Origin: Agromyces sp. SYSU T00194
GTDB lineage: Bacteria; Actinomycetota; Actinomycetes; Actinomycetales; Microbacteriaceae
Direction: 5' to 3'
DNA length: 64,000 bases
NCBI RefSeq assembly: GCF_040496035.1
Contig: NZ_JBEPJZ010000001.1
Location: forward strand, 868,001-932,000
The notes under the pieces were generated by a model. The model searched no databases. It worked only from the letters and a program-made list of their open reading frames with translations, and had not been told where the DNA came from. Position numbers and translations under genes: made by a program. Below, piece after piece: positions 63,744 through 64,000 of the stretch. Position 1 is the first letter of the stretch. Each line of letters begins with the position of its first letter.

Positions 63744-64000
63744 ATGACCACCTCGACCGTCGCACCCATCGCCGGTCTCGGCGAGGTGCCCAACCACGCG
63801 TACGGCGTGTACTTCGACGACCTGGGCCGCGCGTTCACCGGCGCGGGCGGCGAGTCGCGCCAGGTGCTCCGCGACGTCGAGCTCGAGGTCGAGCCGGGCG
63901 AGATCCTCGCGATCCTCGGGCCGAGCGGATGCGGCAAGTCGACCCTGCTCCGCATCGCCGGCGGGCTCGACGCGCCGACGTCGGGTGCGGTCACGATCGA
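63744..64000 (+). CDS. ABC transporter ATP-binding protein, N-terminal part (runs off the window)
   Basis: The first 85 residues show a 45-residue lead-in and then [40 protein letters not shown] with Walker A. The closest types are the aliphatic-sulfonate/nitrate importer ATPases (SsuB-like). GGAG lies about 7 nt before the ATG. The rest is beyond the window edge; no defect is seen. Confidence 0.8.
   Translation, partial: MTTSTVAPIAGLGEVPNHAYGVYFDDLGRAFTGAGGESRQVLRDVELEVEPGEILAILGPSGCGKSTLLRIAGGLDAPTSGAVTI

Overview
The window is very GC-rich DNA (about 70% or more by eye), densely coded on both strands, with many GTG starts and many start/stop overlaps of the ATGA or GTGA type. Family content (F420 biosynthesis and F420-dependent enzymes, a DUF3151 protein beside purA, DUF222/HNH nuclease, septum-formation-type protein, YhgE/Pip protein) points to an actinobacterium, most likely Microbacteriaceae and close to Agromyces; the genus is inference. 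I see no rRNA, tRNA, CRISPR array, transposase or phage gene.

Layout. 1-10.7 kb: GNAT acetyltransferase; a PheS-like 'mystery ligase' (srmL type) bracketed by intergenic inverted repeats; purA with a DUF3151 gene; a TetR - degenerate ABC ATPase - YhgE/Pip operon with a clear TetR operator; argG; a SpoU-type RNA methyltransferase. 10.7-26.4 kb: manganese uptake (mntH-mntR with two palindromic operators); a cNMP-domain/thioredoxin-reductase-like fusion with a UBP zinc-finger partner; HAD phosphatase; nucleoside hydrolase; SulP transporter; septum-formation-like protein and pyrE; LysR regulator; enoyl-CoA hydratase; NarL-type two-component system. 26.6-38.9 kb: a 10.5-kb minus-strand cluster for reductive pyrimidine (or hydantoin) catabolism: beta-ureidopropionase-like amidohydrolase, dihydropyrimidinase, an F420-type LLM oxidoreductase, a complete NMT1/THI5-like ABC importer, a class III aminotransferase and a (methyl)malonate-semialdehyde dehydrogenase, with a divergent MocR regulator. 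No dihydropyrimidine dehydrogenase is present; the LLM enzyme is the candidate for that step. 39-46 kb: DUF222/HNH nuclease, small membrane protein, cofD, and a three-gene ABC importer of the proposed F420-0 type with a structured leader. 46-49.3 kb: arsenic-type locus (ArsR, aquaporin, flavoprotein) and a P-loop kinase. 49.5-53.3 kb: LolA-like protein, ABC exporter, membrane protein. 53.6-57.1 kb: operon fgd-cofC-cofE plus a second F420-dependent LLM enzyme. 57.2-64 kb: exonuclease III, a large lipoprotein, a Ser/Thr kinase with two small surface proteins, an SDR and the start of an ABC importer.

F420 links three blocks. cofD, cofC and cofE make the phospholactyl-oligoglutamyl side of the cofactor, fgd reduces it, an ABC system may import a precursor, and three LLM enzymes including Fgd can use it. 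The FO synthase gene (fbiC) is not in the window.

At DNA level four patterns recur. (1) At least 20 genes have a TANNNT-like -10 box ending 5-8 nt before the start codon, which implies leaderless mRNAs. (2) The octamer CGGATGCC/GGCATCCG is strongly over-represented in genes and gaps. (3) Six copies of a 56-bp palindromic repeat (AGACCCGTC...GACGGGTCT) lie in gaps, usually just after stop codons, three of them in a 73-bp tandem array. (4) A TTCTCAGGA-type inverted repeat flanks srmL.
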